Positions 7,291-14,053 of a stretch of DNA of 49,149 nt are shown here, piece by piece; position 1 is the stretch's first letter, and each line of letters opens with the position of its first letter. The notes beneath the pieces were generated by a model. The model saw only the letters and a program-made list of their open reading frames with translations, was not told the DNA's origin and did no database searches. The stretch is taken from NCBI GenBank assembly GCA_045597205.1, contig JAZODT010000076.1, positions 1 through 49,149 of the forward strand, written 5' to 3'. The stretch is from UMGS755 sp045597205 (lineage in GTDB: Bacteria; Bacillota; Clostridia; UBA1381; UBA9506). Position numbers and translations under genes: made by a program.

Positions 7291-8772
7291 ATGAGCATAA
7301 AGGTAAGGTATAAAGATGTTGCTATTGGTGCAGACAACGACGCAACAGTTACAACAACGGAAAAAACGGCTTTTTCCGATACTTCAAAAATACCCTTTGG
7401 GGTAAACCCGCCCGCTTTGGCTACTTGTGAGCTGAACGGGTGGGGCTTATCCCACAGTTACAAAACAAGGGACGCGCATCCAATAGCTTTTTGGAGCAAT
7501 ACACAAAGCGGGGACGATTGTATTTTTACAACGCCCCCGACAATAACCCTTGATTTTACCGAGCAATACACATCGACGGGCCTAACAATTCAATTTGCCG
7601 TTGAATCGTTTGATTTTTGCCGAAAATTGACGGTTTATTGGTACCAAGGGGAAACAATCAAGGAACAAGAGGAATACTACCCCACTACCCCGTTTTTCGT
7701 GCTTAATAAAACCGTTGAGGCGTTTGACAAACTTGTGTTTGAATTTCACGAAACAAACACGCCCCGCAAACGGTGTAAAATAGAGGGTATTTTAATTGGT
7801 GTTGTGCGTGATTTTAACGCAACGGAATTAAAAGCAGTAAAAGCAATACATGAGGTTGATTTAATTTCAAACACCGTACCAACAAATGTACTTGACGCAA
7901 GCGTACACAGCCGCGACGAGGTGGACTATATTTTCCAAAAGAAACAGCCCGTCGAAGCGTACAACAACGGGGATTTAATCGGCGTATATTTCATTGACAA
8001 GGGCGAAAGGACAGGACGGCTTGATTTTAGCTTTTCCTGCAAAGATGTCATTGGATTGCTTGACCTTGTGACATACAACGGGGGCTTATGGTTGACAGAT
8101 ACACCACTTACAACCGTGTTAAACGATGTTTTTGGCGGTGTATATGAGTTTGACATTGACCCCGTTTATAAAGATGCAACTTTGAGGGGCTTTATAGAGC
8201 CGGACAAAAAACAACGTGAAGCATTACAACAAATTGCCTTTGCTTTGGGTGCGGTAGTTGATACAAGTGGGACAAATAAAATACGGATTTTTCCGCCGTC
8301 GTTTGGATCAGCTGAAAAGATACCCGAAAAAGAAACATACACGGGCGGCAAAGTGACCACAAGCGACACCGTAACAGAGGTTACTGTAACGGCTTATATT
8401 ATAAGTGATTCAGAACCGGAAGACAATGACGAAAGCATTGAATTTAACGGCAGAAAGTATAAGTATTACACAGAAACAAAGCACGCATACAACCCGAATA
8501 CCGTCACAAGCGACCCCGAAAACGTGAAGAAGTTTGACAAATGCTATTTGGTGAATTTGTCAAATGCTCAGGCGTTGGCAAATAACATTATGGCGTATTA
8601 CCAGCGTCGCAATAAATACTCTTTCAAGCACGTTTTAAGCGGTCAGCAAGTGGCAAGCAAGCAAACAGCGGCTTTACCGTGGGGCGGTGATGCAAGCGGG
8701 CATATTACTAAAATGACCGTTACAACCTCAAATATTACAGTTAGTGACACAGAAATGTTACTTGATGAATAG
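7291..8772 (+). CDS. Phage tail hub / baseplate protein
   Basis: The 493-residue protein lies after the Dit-like gene. Its middle part (about residues 185-330, including RTGRLDFSFSCKDVIGLLD and TLRGFIEPDKKQREALQQIA) resembles the gp27-like hub domains of tail-associated proteins, with the ladder 'reduce, change mesh, re-orient' usual for hub proteins. The N-terminal 170 residues resemble a beta-sandwich (WSNTQSGDDCIFTTPPTITLDF). No peptidase or lysozyme motif was recognised. GGAGGTG upstream supports the ATG at 7291. Confidence 0.65.
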   Translation: MSIKVRYKDVAIGADNDATVTTTEKTAFSDTSKIPFGVNPPALATCELNGWGLSHSYKTRDAHPIAFWSNTQSGDDCIFTTPPTITLDFTEQYTSTGLTIQFAVESFDFCRKLTVYWYQGETIKEQEEYYPTTPFFVLNKTVEAFDKLVFEFHETNTPRKRCKIEGILIGVVRDFNATELKAVKAIHEVDLISNTVPTNVLDASVHSRDEVDYIFQKKQPVEAYNNGDLIGVYFIDKGERTGRLDFSFSCKDVIGLLDLVTYNGGLWLTDTPLTTVLNDVFGGVYEFDIDPVYKDATLRGFIEPDKKQREALQQIAFALGAVVDTSGTNKIRIFPPSFGSAEKIPEKETYTGGKVTTSDTVTEVTVTAYIISDSEPEDNDESIEFNGRKYKYYTETKHAYNPNTVTSDPENVKKFDKCYLVNLSNAQALANNIMAYYQRRNKYSFKHVLSGQQVASKQTAALPWGGDASGHITKMTVTTSNITVSDTEMLLDE

Positions 8773-8783
8773 GGGGCGTCAAT

Positions 8784-9275
8784 ATGAGTTTTGATTTTTC
8801 AACCCTCATTACAGACCGCACGCGGGCAGATTTTAACCGGTGGGAATATTTAAGGAATAAAGGTTTTTTAAATATGACCGATGCAGAGCGCGCCGAGTGG
8901 TTGGCGGGTGATATGAAGGGCGCATATAACAAAGGCGATTTAAACCGCGTAGGCGAGGCCCTTAATTATCTGCACGAAAGATTATTAAACGCGGGATATA
9001 TAACATATCAAAATACATTCACGGCAAAAACAAATTGGACGGTTGCGAGCATCCCAACGGCGGACGACTTGACACATTATTTAAAATGTGTTTCAAACAT
9101 TCGGGAAGCAATGGCACAATTCGCAAATACGCCCCCAACACCGGCAGACACGGGAGCGTTAAACATTGAAGAGGCAAACAACATTGAAAAGATTTTAATT
9201 GATGTTGAAACGCTTATAAATAATATGCTTGCATCACGGTTTTATTGCGGTGATATTTACGCAGGCGAATTATAA
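8784..9275 (+). CDS. Phage tail-tip / baseplate-associated protein, function unknown
   Basis: The 163-residue helical protein starts MSFDFSTLITDRTRADFNRWEYLRNKG and contains an alanine/asparagine-rich middle. Proteins with this beginning are common between hub and fibre genes in Clostridia prophages. I do not recognise a defined domain; a structural role in the tail tip is inferred from position only. Ribosome binding site ggggg precedes the ATG. Confidence 0.6.
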   Translation: MSFDFSTLITDRTRADFNRWEYLRNKGFLNMTDAERAEWLAGDMKGAYNKGDLNRVGEALNYLHERLLNAGYITYQNTFTAKTNWTVASIPTADDLTHYLKCVSNIREAMAQFANTPPTPADTGALNIEEANNIEKILIDVETLINNMLASRFYCGDIYAGEL

Positions 9276-9288
9276 AGGGGGTTAAAAA

Positions 9289-10179
9289 ATGAAAGAAGTT
9301 GATTTTAAAGACAGAGTACCTACACACGCGGGGCGGGTTAAGCTAACCCCCGTTGATGGTCAGCCCGACACCTTCACAATGACACGAGCCGACGAACCGA
9401 CAGAGGAAGGAACGCCACTTGATAAGGCAACGTTTGAAAGTATTATACAAAGCCGATTGACGGGGCGGTATTATGTGCCAACGGCAAACCCAATAAAAGC
9501 GACAAGTAGAACAATTAATGCAAACCCTATACCAACAGCATCGTGGATTGAGAGCAACGGATATAAGGACGCAACTTCTGGAGGATATTTTGTCGAGGGA
9601 AATTCGGTTATGAATAGCAATACGGGTACAGGCAAGGCGTTTGACGGGAACAGTAACACCTATTGGGACACGGGATACACGGGTGGCGCGCAAGTCGTGA
9701 TAACATTTTCAACACCGATTGTGCTCAAAAAAATAAAGTTGCGAATATCTCACGGGAGCGCGGTCGCAAACTTCGCTTTTACGTTTTCGGCGTCAAATGA
9801 TAAGTCGAATTGGACAACGCTATATAGTGGAACAAGCGCACCAACAACACTTACAGAGTTTACACTAACTAAAACGGGCGAATATAAGTATTACAGATTA
9901 CTCACCAACAACGGCGAGCAGAGTGTCCAAACCTTTGTATATGATTTCTCAATATCGGAATACGAAGTATTTGACTATTCGTTGGGCTATGTTGTAAACA
10001 CATTTCCAACATCTTGGACAGTAGGGCAACGGGTTACGATTGAAATCCCCAATAATGTTTCCACAATGGGGCTAACAAGCAACACTCTAAACGGCGTCCC
10101 CGTCAATACAATTTTGCAACCGTCAAAACGTTATGAACTCAGATATACAGGCACGGCGTTTGTAGTAAAGGAGGTTTAA
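9289..10179 (+). CDS. Tail fibre / receptor-binding protein with a discoidin (F5/8 type C) domain
   Basis: The first 45 residues (VPTHAGRVKLTPVDGQ, then ADEPTEEGTPLDKATF) form an attachment module common to Clostridia phage fibres. Residues about 85-225 match a galactose-binding-like F5/8 type C fold: GKAFDGNSNTYWDTG, then VVITFSTPIVLKKIKLRI, then FSASNDKSNWTTLYSGT and YKYYRLLTNNG. A beta C-terminal part ends the 296-residue protein. Such domains bind carbohydrates, so this is the best candidate for host surface recognition. The next gene starts three bases after the stop. Confidence 0.75.
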   Translation: MKEVDFKDRVPTHAGRVKLTPVDGQPDTFTMTRADEPTEEGTPLDKATFESIIQSRLTGRYYVPTANPIKATSRTINANPIPTASWIESNGYKDATSGGYFVEGNSVMNSNTGTGKAFDGNSNTYWDTGYTGGAQVVITFSTPIVLKKIKLRISHGSAVANFAFTFSASNDKSNWTTLYSGTSAPTTLTEFTLTKTGEYKYYRLLTNNGEQSVQTFVYDFSISEYEVFDYSLGYVVNTFPTSWTVGQRVTIEIPNNVSTMGLTSNTLNGVPVNTILQPSKRYELRYTGTAFVVKEV

Positions 10180-10182
10180 TAA

Positions 10183-10863
10183 ATGCAGTTAGTTTTAAGC
10201 GGAAACAGAATAATTGCGCACGGCGAAAACTTTCTTTCAATGGGCGGCGTTGTTATCAACACCGAAACGGGCGCAAAATATGAAAATGCAACGGTGGCAG
10301 AGTGTAACGGCTGCCCATCCGATATAAACGAGGTCGGCTATGAATACCACGCGGGCGTGTTTGTTCCGTGTGCGCCTTATGGCAAAGCAACAGACGGCGA
10401 AATTTTAATAGCTTGCGAATGTGGGACGCCCCGCCGTTCGGGTGTGCCAATCTCAGGTATAACGCAAATTAAATTATTATGGGAAAACGCTGCAGCGGAA
10501 GAGGCCGAATTTGCACCACAAACCATAACGCTTGCGTCCGACGATTACACATTTTTATTGATTGAAGCTGGAAGCATTATTGGCGGTGCTTGGATAACAA
10601 GATATTCAACTTTTATGTCATTTGTACCAGCAAATGGCGGTGTTTTGTATGGTACAACGACACGTATATACGACTCTTATAATGGTGGGGTTACTTACAA
10701 AGCGGAACATAATGTATATCGTTATGTTATACCAAACGGCAAAAATGTAGAATTTAAAGAGGGGTGTTATACAGAACTGAATCAAACAACGAACGTGATT
10801 AGTCAATCAAACTATATGTGTAAACCAATAAAAATATACGGGGTGAAAGCATGTTATATTTAA
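10183..10863 (+). CDS. Phage tail-tip protein of unknown function
   Basis: The 226-residue, cysteine-containing, beta-rich protein begins MQLVLSGNRIIAHGENFLSM and has CNGCP and CECGTP in its first half, then a glycine/tyrosine-rich part. It lies behind the fibre gene and overlaps the next gene by 13 bases. No family function is recognised; an accessory fibre or adsorption role is suggested by position. Confidence 0.55.
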   Translation: MQLVLSGNRIIAHGENFLSMGGVVINTETGAKYENATVAECNGCPSDINEVGYEYHAGVFVPCAPYGKATDGEILIACECGTPRRSGVPISGITQIKLLWENAAAEEAEFAPQTITLASDDYTFLLIEAGSIIGGAWITRYSTFMSFVPANGGVLYGTTTRIYDSYNGGVTYKAEHNVYRYVIPNGKNVEFKEGCYTELNQTTNVISQSNYMCKPIKIYGVKACYI

Positions 10864-11132
10864 CACTTGACGAAAACAACTATTTATTATCTGTCGCAAG
10901 GGTGGGCGGCGGTGTTGAGGCCAATATTGACCTTTCTGAATTTGACTTGACAGGCAAAAGAATAAGGGCGCATAAATGGGAAAACGACACCTTAATTTTT
11001 GATGCTGACCGATATGCTGAACTTTTGGAAGAAGAGACAGAGGAAGAAGCAAAAGCCGAAGAAATCCCCGCCGGTGGTTCGGTGTATGACGAATTAGCGG
11101 CAGCTTATAAAGAGGGGGTGCAGGAAGCGTGA
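10851..11132 (+). CDS. Small acidic phage protein
   Basis: The 93-residue protein begins MLYLTLDENNYLLSVARVGGG and has a glutamate-rich stretch (ELLEEETEEEAKAEE) in its C-terminal half. It overlaps both neighbours (13 bases upstream, GTGA downstream), so it is a real coupled gene. XkdX-like or fibre-assembly proteins occupy this site in related phages, but I see no diagnostic motif. Confidence 0.55.
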   Translation: MLYLTLDENNYLLSVARVGGGVEANIDLSEFDLTGKRIRAHKWENDTLIFDADRYAELLEEETEEEAKAEEIPAGGSVYDELAAAYKEGVQEA

Positions 11133-11587
11133 CGAATAAAGAATTTGTTTTAGCTATGATAAAAGAACAAGGCAAAACAAACGCCCTTGACTTGCGAAGC
11201 AGGGCGGCAGAAATGACCGGAACGGCTATTATCGCAGAGGAAACCAAAATACCAACCTATGATAATACTAAAGATTATTCCGGCTGGCCCGTTGGTTCTC
11301 CTTGCGAATCTGATGGTCAAGTGTATGCCCTTTTGCAACCATATAACGCGGCGAATCATCCAAACACAACGCCTGCAGATTTGCCGGCTATATGGCGCGT
11401 ACTGCACACTACTGACCCCGCAAAGGCTAAACCATACATAAAGCCAACAAATACAAGCAATATGTATTTTAAAGGCGAATGTATGATATACACGGACGGC
11501 CTTGTGTATCGTTCTTTGCGTGATACAGTGTACAACCCAGAAGAATATGCAGCGGATTGGGAGGTTGTAACCGATGAATTATCTTGA
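11129..11587 (+). CDS. Phage protein with two CBM5/12-like (carbohydrate-binding) segments
   Basis: The 152-residue protein starts at a GTG overlapping the previous stop (GTGA). Residues about 43-92 (YDNTKDYSGWPVGSPC, then DGQVYALLQPYNAANHP, then LPAIWRVL) and about 107-147 (YFKGECMIYTDGLVYRSL, then YAADWEVV) each follow the CBM5/12 chitin-binding plan: turn, G-x-V/Y-x-x-x, and a closing tryptophan. Such modules on phage tails usually bind cell-wall or surface glycans. It overlaps the next gene by 14 bases. Confidence 0.6.
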   Translation: MTNKEFVLAMIKEQGKTNALDLRSRAAEMTGTAIIAEETKIPTYDNTKDYSGWPVGSPCESDGQVYALLQPYNAANHPNTTPADLPAIWRVLHTTDPAKAKPYIKPTNTSNMYFKGECMIYTDGLVYRSLRDTVYNPEEYAADWEVVTDELS

Positions 11588-11894
11588 ATGGATTATTAAA
11601 CTCGGAGCTGTAATTACTGCTCTTGGAATTATCTTTGGTTTTATATGGGGCGCAATAAAACTTGCTATAAAGCCTATTATTAAAAAGTTTGAAACATTAG
11701 AAAGTCAATCAACGCAAAATTATATGGGTATTTTACGTCTTACTATTATGTCGCGCGAAATGCCGATAGGCGAAAGAATTGTTGCGGGGCATAAATATTT
11801 GAAAGAGGGCGGGAATGGCGAGGTTAAAAGTTTCCTAAAAAAAGAGTTCAACATAACAGATACCGTTGACGAAGCATCACACTATAAAAAGTGA
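11574..11894 (+). CDS. Holin-like membrane protein (one TM segment)
   Basis: The 106-residue protein has one clear membrane segment at about residues 7-31 (IKLGAVITALGIIFGFIWGAIKLAI) followed by a charged cytosolic part with a conserved-looking SREMPIGERIVAGHKYLKEGGNGEVK. Proteins of this type lie next to the holin and amidase in Clostridia phages. It could be a holin, antiholin or accessory lysis factor. It overlaps the upstream gene by 14 bases. Confidence 0.55.
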   Translation: MNYLEWIIKLGAVITALGIIFGFIWGAIKLAIKPIIKKFETLESQSTQNYMGILRLTIMSREMPIGERIVAGHKYLKEGGNGEVKSFLKKEFNITDTVDEASHYKK

Positions 11895-11906
11895 GGGGGT
11901 TATTTT

Positions 11907-12101
11907 ATGAAAAAAAGATTAAGTAATTTATTATGTATTAAAAGCATCGTAACATTAGTATTAACTGGCGTTTTTTCTTACTTATCTATTAAAGGTGGAA
12001 TTTCCCCGACAGAGTTTGTTGTAATTTTCACGGTTATTATCAATTTCTACTTTGAAACTCAACGCAATAAAAAAGTTGAGACAGAAGAAAAGGAAGTGTA
12101 A
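11907..12101 (+). CDS. Holin (two TM segments)
   Basis: The 64-residue protein has two membrane segments (about residues 10-28, IKSIVTLVLTGVFSYLSI, and 35-51, TEFVVIFTVIINFYFE) with a short turn, and a lysine/glutamate-rich C-terminus. Size, topology and position directly before the amidase are those of small phage holins, which open the membrane at the end of infection. Ribosome binding site gaggggg precedes the ATG. Confidence 0.75.
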   Translation: MKKRLSNLLCIKSIVTLVLTGVFSYLSIKGGISPTEFVVIFTVIINFYFETQRNKKVETEEKEV

Positions 12102-12104
12102 ACT

Positions 12105-12773
12105 ATGAAAATATTGCTGATTGCAGGCCACGGCCAAGGTGATCCGGGGGCAGTTGCAAACGGTTACAAAGAGGCTGATTTGACGCGCGAGGTTGTAAAA
12201 CTCTTAAAACCTCAGCTTGATAATTACGCTGATGTTACCGTTGCGGAAACAAGCCGTAATTTGTACGCTATTATAAAAAACGGAGAGCCTTTTGACTTTT
12301 CTGAATACGATTATGTGTTAGAAATCCATTTTAATGCTGGAGTAAATGACACCAAAGGCAACGGCGGGACAACCGGAACGGAAATATATATCACCACAAG
12401 CGAAAAAACGCACGGCGTAGAGACGGAAATAGTACAAGGCGTATCAAGTATAGGTTTTAGAAACAGAGGCGTTAAACGCAAAAATTGGGCGGTTATACAC
12501 CGAGCCAAAAAACAGGGCGTTTCCTCTGCTCTGCTTGAAGTATGTTTTATTGACGATCTGGACGACATGAAACTATACCAAGCAAAGAAAGCCGACATTG
12601 TAAAAGCCATTGCAAACGGAATCATTAAAGGCTTTGGGCTTAAACCGAGAAAAACGGACGATATAACCATTATAAAAAACAAAATCGGCTTAGCTGACGA
12701 AACAATTAAATATTTGCAAAATTATAAATTCGGAGCGGAGCTTATCCGTAAAATTGCAAATGCGGTAAAATAA
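12105..12773 (+). CDS. N-acetylmuramoyl-L-alanine amidase (endolysin, Amidase_3)
   Basis: The enzyme cleaves the bond between muramic acid and L-alanine in peptidoglycan at lysis. Residues show the Amidase_3 zinc site: H9 (AGHGQGDPG), E23 (YKEADLTREV), H75 (EIHFNA), and the catalytic glutamate E145 (SALLEVCFIDD). The catalytic domain fills residues 1-180; the last 45 residues (ADETIKYLQNYKFGAELIRKI) resemble a small helical wall-binding or linker region. No signal peptide, so it depends on the holin. A strong terminator follows. Confidence 0.93.
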   Translation: MKILLIAGHGQGDPGAVANGYKEADLTREVVKLLKPQLDNYADVTVAETSRNLYAIIKNGEPFDFSEYDYVLEIHFNAGVNDTKGNGGTTGTEIYITTSEKTHGVETEIVQGVSSIGFRNRGVKRKNWAVIHRAKKQGVSSALLEVCFIDDLDDMKLYQAKKADIVKAIANGIIKGFGLKPRKTDDITIIKNKIGLADETIKYLQNYKFGAELIRKIANAVK

Positions 12774-12782
12774 CTAATGTAA

Positions 12783-12813
12783 GGGGTAGGGCTTAGGCTC
12801 TACCCCATTTTTT
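12783..12813 (+). terminator. Terminator of the late/lysis operon
   Basis: A ten-pair hairpin (ggggtag/ctacccc plus inner pairs, loop ttag, 12783-12806) is followed by A and a run of T. It separates the lysis genes from the next gene. Confidence 0.92.
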
Positions 12814-12923
12814 GTGCTTATTTACTAATAATATTTATTTCTTTTTATGCAGTATGTCAATTTAAAATTAAAATGTCAAGTGATAAAATATAATAGTAAA
12901 TAGTAATAAAGGGGTTTTGTAAA

Positions 12924-13394
12924 GTGGGATTTTTCAAGAAGGATAAAGACATAATTATAAATGAATATTTTAAGATTTTGGAAGATGTCGGCGGACTTGG
13001 AAAAAACAATGCCGTAAAAGTTGTTTTGTATAATGACCACTTGACATTATCCAATCCTATGGTTAAACAACCTTTAACATTAAATTATACGCAAATTACA
13101 GATGTTTTCTATGGCTATAATTTACACGAACAGGAGAAATCCGCAATAGGGCGAGCATTCGCGGGTGGCTTATTGTTCGGCGGTGCGGGTGCGGTTGTTG
13201 GAGCAATGACCGCAAACGGAAAGAAAAAAGTTACAAAGCTCATGTTTATAATTAGTTATACATCATCAAAGGGCGATGAGTGCTTTTTGTTGTTTGAAGA
13301 TGCAAGACATTGGAAAGGCAAAAAACTAAGCGAAAAATTAAGAGAACTATGTAATATACAGGAAAAAGCAAACGAACCTGTAACGGCTCTGTAA
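12924..13394 (+). CDS. Moron-like prophage protein (PH-like domain with glycine zipper)
   Basis: The 156-residue protein starts at a GTG (12924) with a ggggt site upstream. It looks like a small beta domain (VKVVLYNDHLTLSNPM, then LTLNYTQITDVFYG) split by a glycine-rich hydrophobic stretch (FAGGLLFGGAGAVVGAM, about residues 78-94) and followed by more strands (LMFIISYTSSKGDECFLLF). That layout resembles bacterial PH-like domains. It lies between the lysis terminator and the phage end, with its own terminator, so it is probably expressed in the lysogen. A TATAAT at 12889-12894 could be its -10; no good -35 was found. Function unknown. Confidence 0.6.
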   Translation: MGFFKKDKDIIINEYFKILEDVGGLGKNNAVKVVLYNDHLTLSNPMVKQPLTLNYTQITDVFYGYNLHEQEKSAIGRAFAGGLLFGGAGAVVGAMTANGKKKVTKLMFIISYTSSKGDECFLLFEDARHWKGKKLSEKLRELCNIQEKANEPVTAL

Positions 13395-13400
13395 AAATAA

Positions 13401-13428
13401 AGCGCACCTTGTGGGGTGCGCTTTTTTA
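13401..13428 (+). terminator. Terminator of the moron-like gene
   Basis: Eight-pair hairpin agcgcacc/ggtgcgct (13401-13408 and 13415-13422) followed by a T run. Confidence 0.92.
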
Positions 13429-13430
13429 TA

Positions 13431-13597
13431 CTCTTTTTTGCGGTGCATAATGCCTTGTCGTGCGGATAAGCCGACCAAAACAAGACAAGCAGCACGGCAC
13501 AAAACGAAAATATGTATTATATTTATTTTTCTTGCAACAACGGCACAAACTCATATATATCAACCTTTCTTACGATATACAACAATAATGAGCGTAT
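13431..13597. other. Right end of the prophage (attR region)
   Basis: This 167-base stretch has no convincing gene. It joins the last phage terminator to the host catalase frame, which is interrupted by a TGA at 13589-13591, two codons before the first conserved catalase residue at 13598. It carries a 10-base direct repeat, acggcacaaa, at 13494-13503 and 13540-13549, as expected for integrase arm sites. The core cannot be defined without the left end, but should lie at or just after 13590. Confidence 0.6.
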
Positions 13598-13999
13598 GAA
13601 CTGGCGCATTTAGAGATGGTGGCAACTTTGGTGCATCAGCTGACAAAGAATGCTACCACTTCCGAAATTGAAAACAGTCCGCTGGCTCTTTACTATGTAG
13701 ACCACGCCAAAGGTGTATGGCCTGTTTCAGCCAGTGGTCAGGCATTTACTTCTATGAGTTTTGCCGTGAAAGGCGACCCCATTGCAGACCTTGTAGAGGA
13801 CTTAGCAGCAGAACAAAAAGCCAGAGTAACATATGATAACATTTTAAGGCTTTCCAATGACTCGGATGTAAACCGTGTCATTGCTTATTTGCGTCAGCGT
13901 GAAATTGTCCACTTCCAGCGTTTCGGCGAAGCGCTTGACCGCATTCAGGCCAAACACGGCAAAAAGATGCTGGATAAACTGCCCAACCATTCCTGTTAA
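13598..13999 (+). pseudogene. Manganese catalase / spore coat CotJC-like protein, 3' part, split by the prophage
   Basis: The frame from 13598 encodes ELAHLEMVATLVHQLTKNAT and continues to the stop, matching the C-terminal two thirds of CotJC-type manganese catalases: the ExxH ligand pair (E at 13598, H at 13607), AAEQKA with the next Glu ligand, and REIVHFQRF with the last His ligand. The family is about 190 residues long and here the first 65 or so (with the first Glu ligand) are missing. An ATG at 13616 is inside the helix carrying the ligands and has no ribosome binding site, so a functional short protein is unlikely. The missing part should be at the left end of the prophage. Confidence 0.85.
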
Positions 14000-14010
14000 A
14001 TGCACAAAAA

Positions 14011-14037
14011 AGCGACTGCCAGAGGGCAGTCGCTTTC
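14011..14037. terminator. Terminator between the catalase fragment and pfp (possibly both strands)
   Basis: A ten-pair perfect hairpin, agcgactgcc/ggcagtcgct with loop agag (14011-14034), lies between convergent genes. On the minus strand it is followed by ttttttg, on the plus strand by ttctat, so it fits the end of the cotJC frame and may also shield pfp. Confidence 0.85.
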
Positions 14038-14053
14038 TATTCATTCGCTTATA

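Larger units (their letters stand above)
1..13597 (+). mobile_element. Siphovirus-type prophage, right-hand part (left end outside window)
   Basis: All genes from the left edge to about 13,400 are on the + strand, tightly packed or overlapping by 4-17 bases, in the standard order of a long-tailed phage late region: scaffold, capsid, connector, tail, tape measure, tip and fibre, holin, amidase. The right boundary is placed where the reading frame of a host manganese catalase begins (13,598). Terminase, portal, replication genes, repressor and integrase are not in the window and should lie to the left. No frameshifted structural gene was seen, so the module looks intact. Confidence 0.93.

Noticed and set aside
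10807..11247. Minus-strand frame of 146 codons in the tail-tip region
   Set aside because: Overlaps three coupled plus-strand genes; cysteine/proline-rich nonsense-like sequence.
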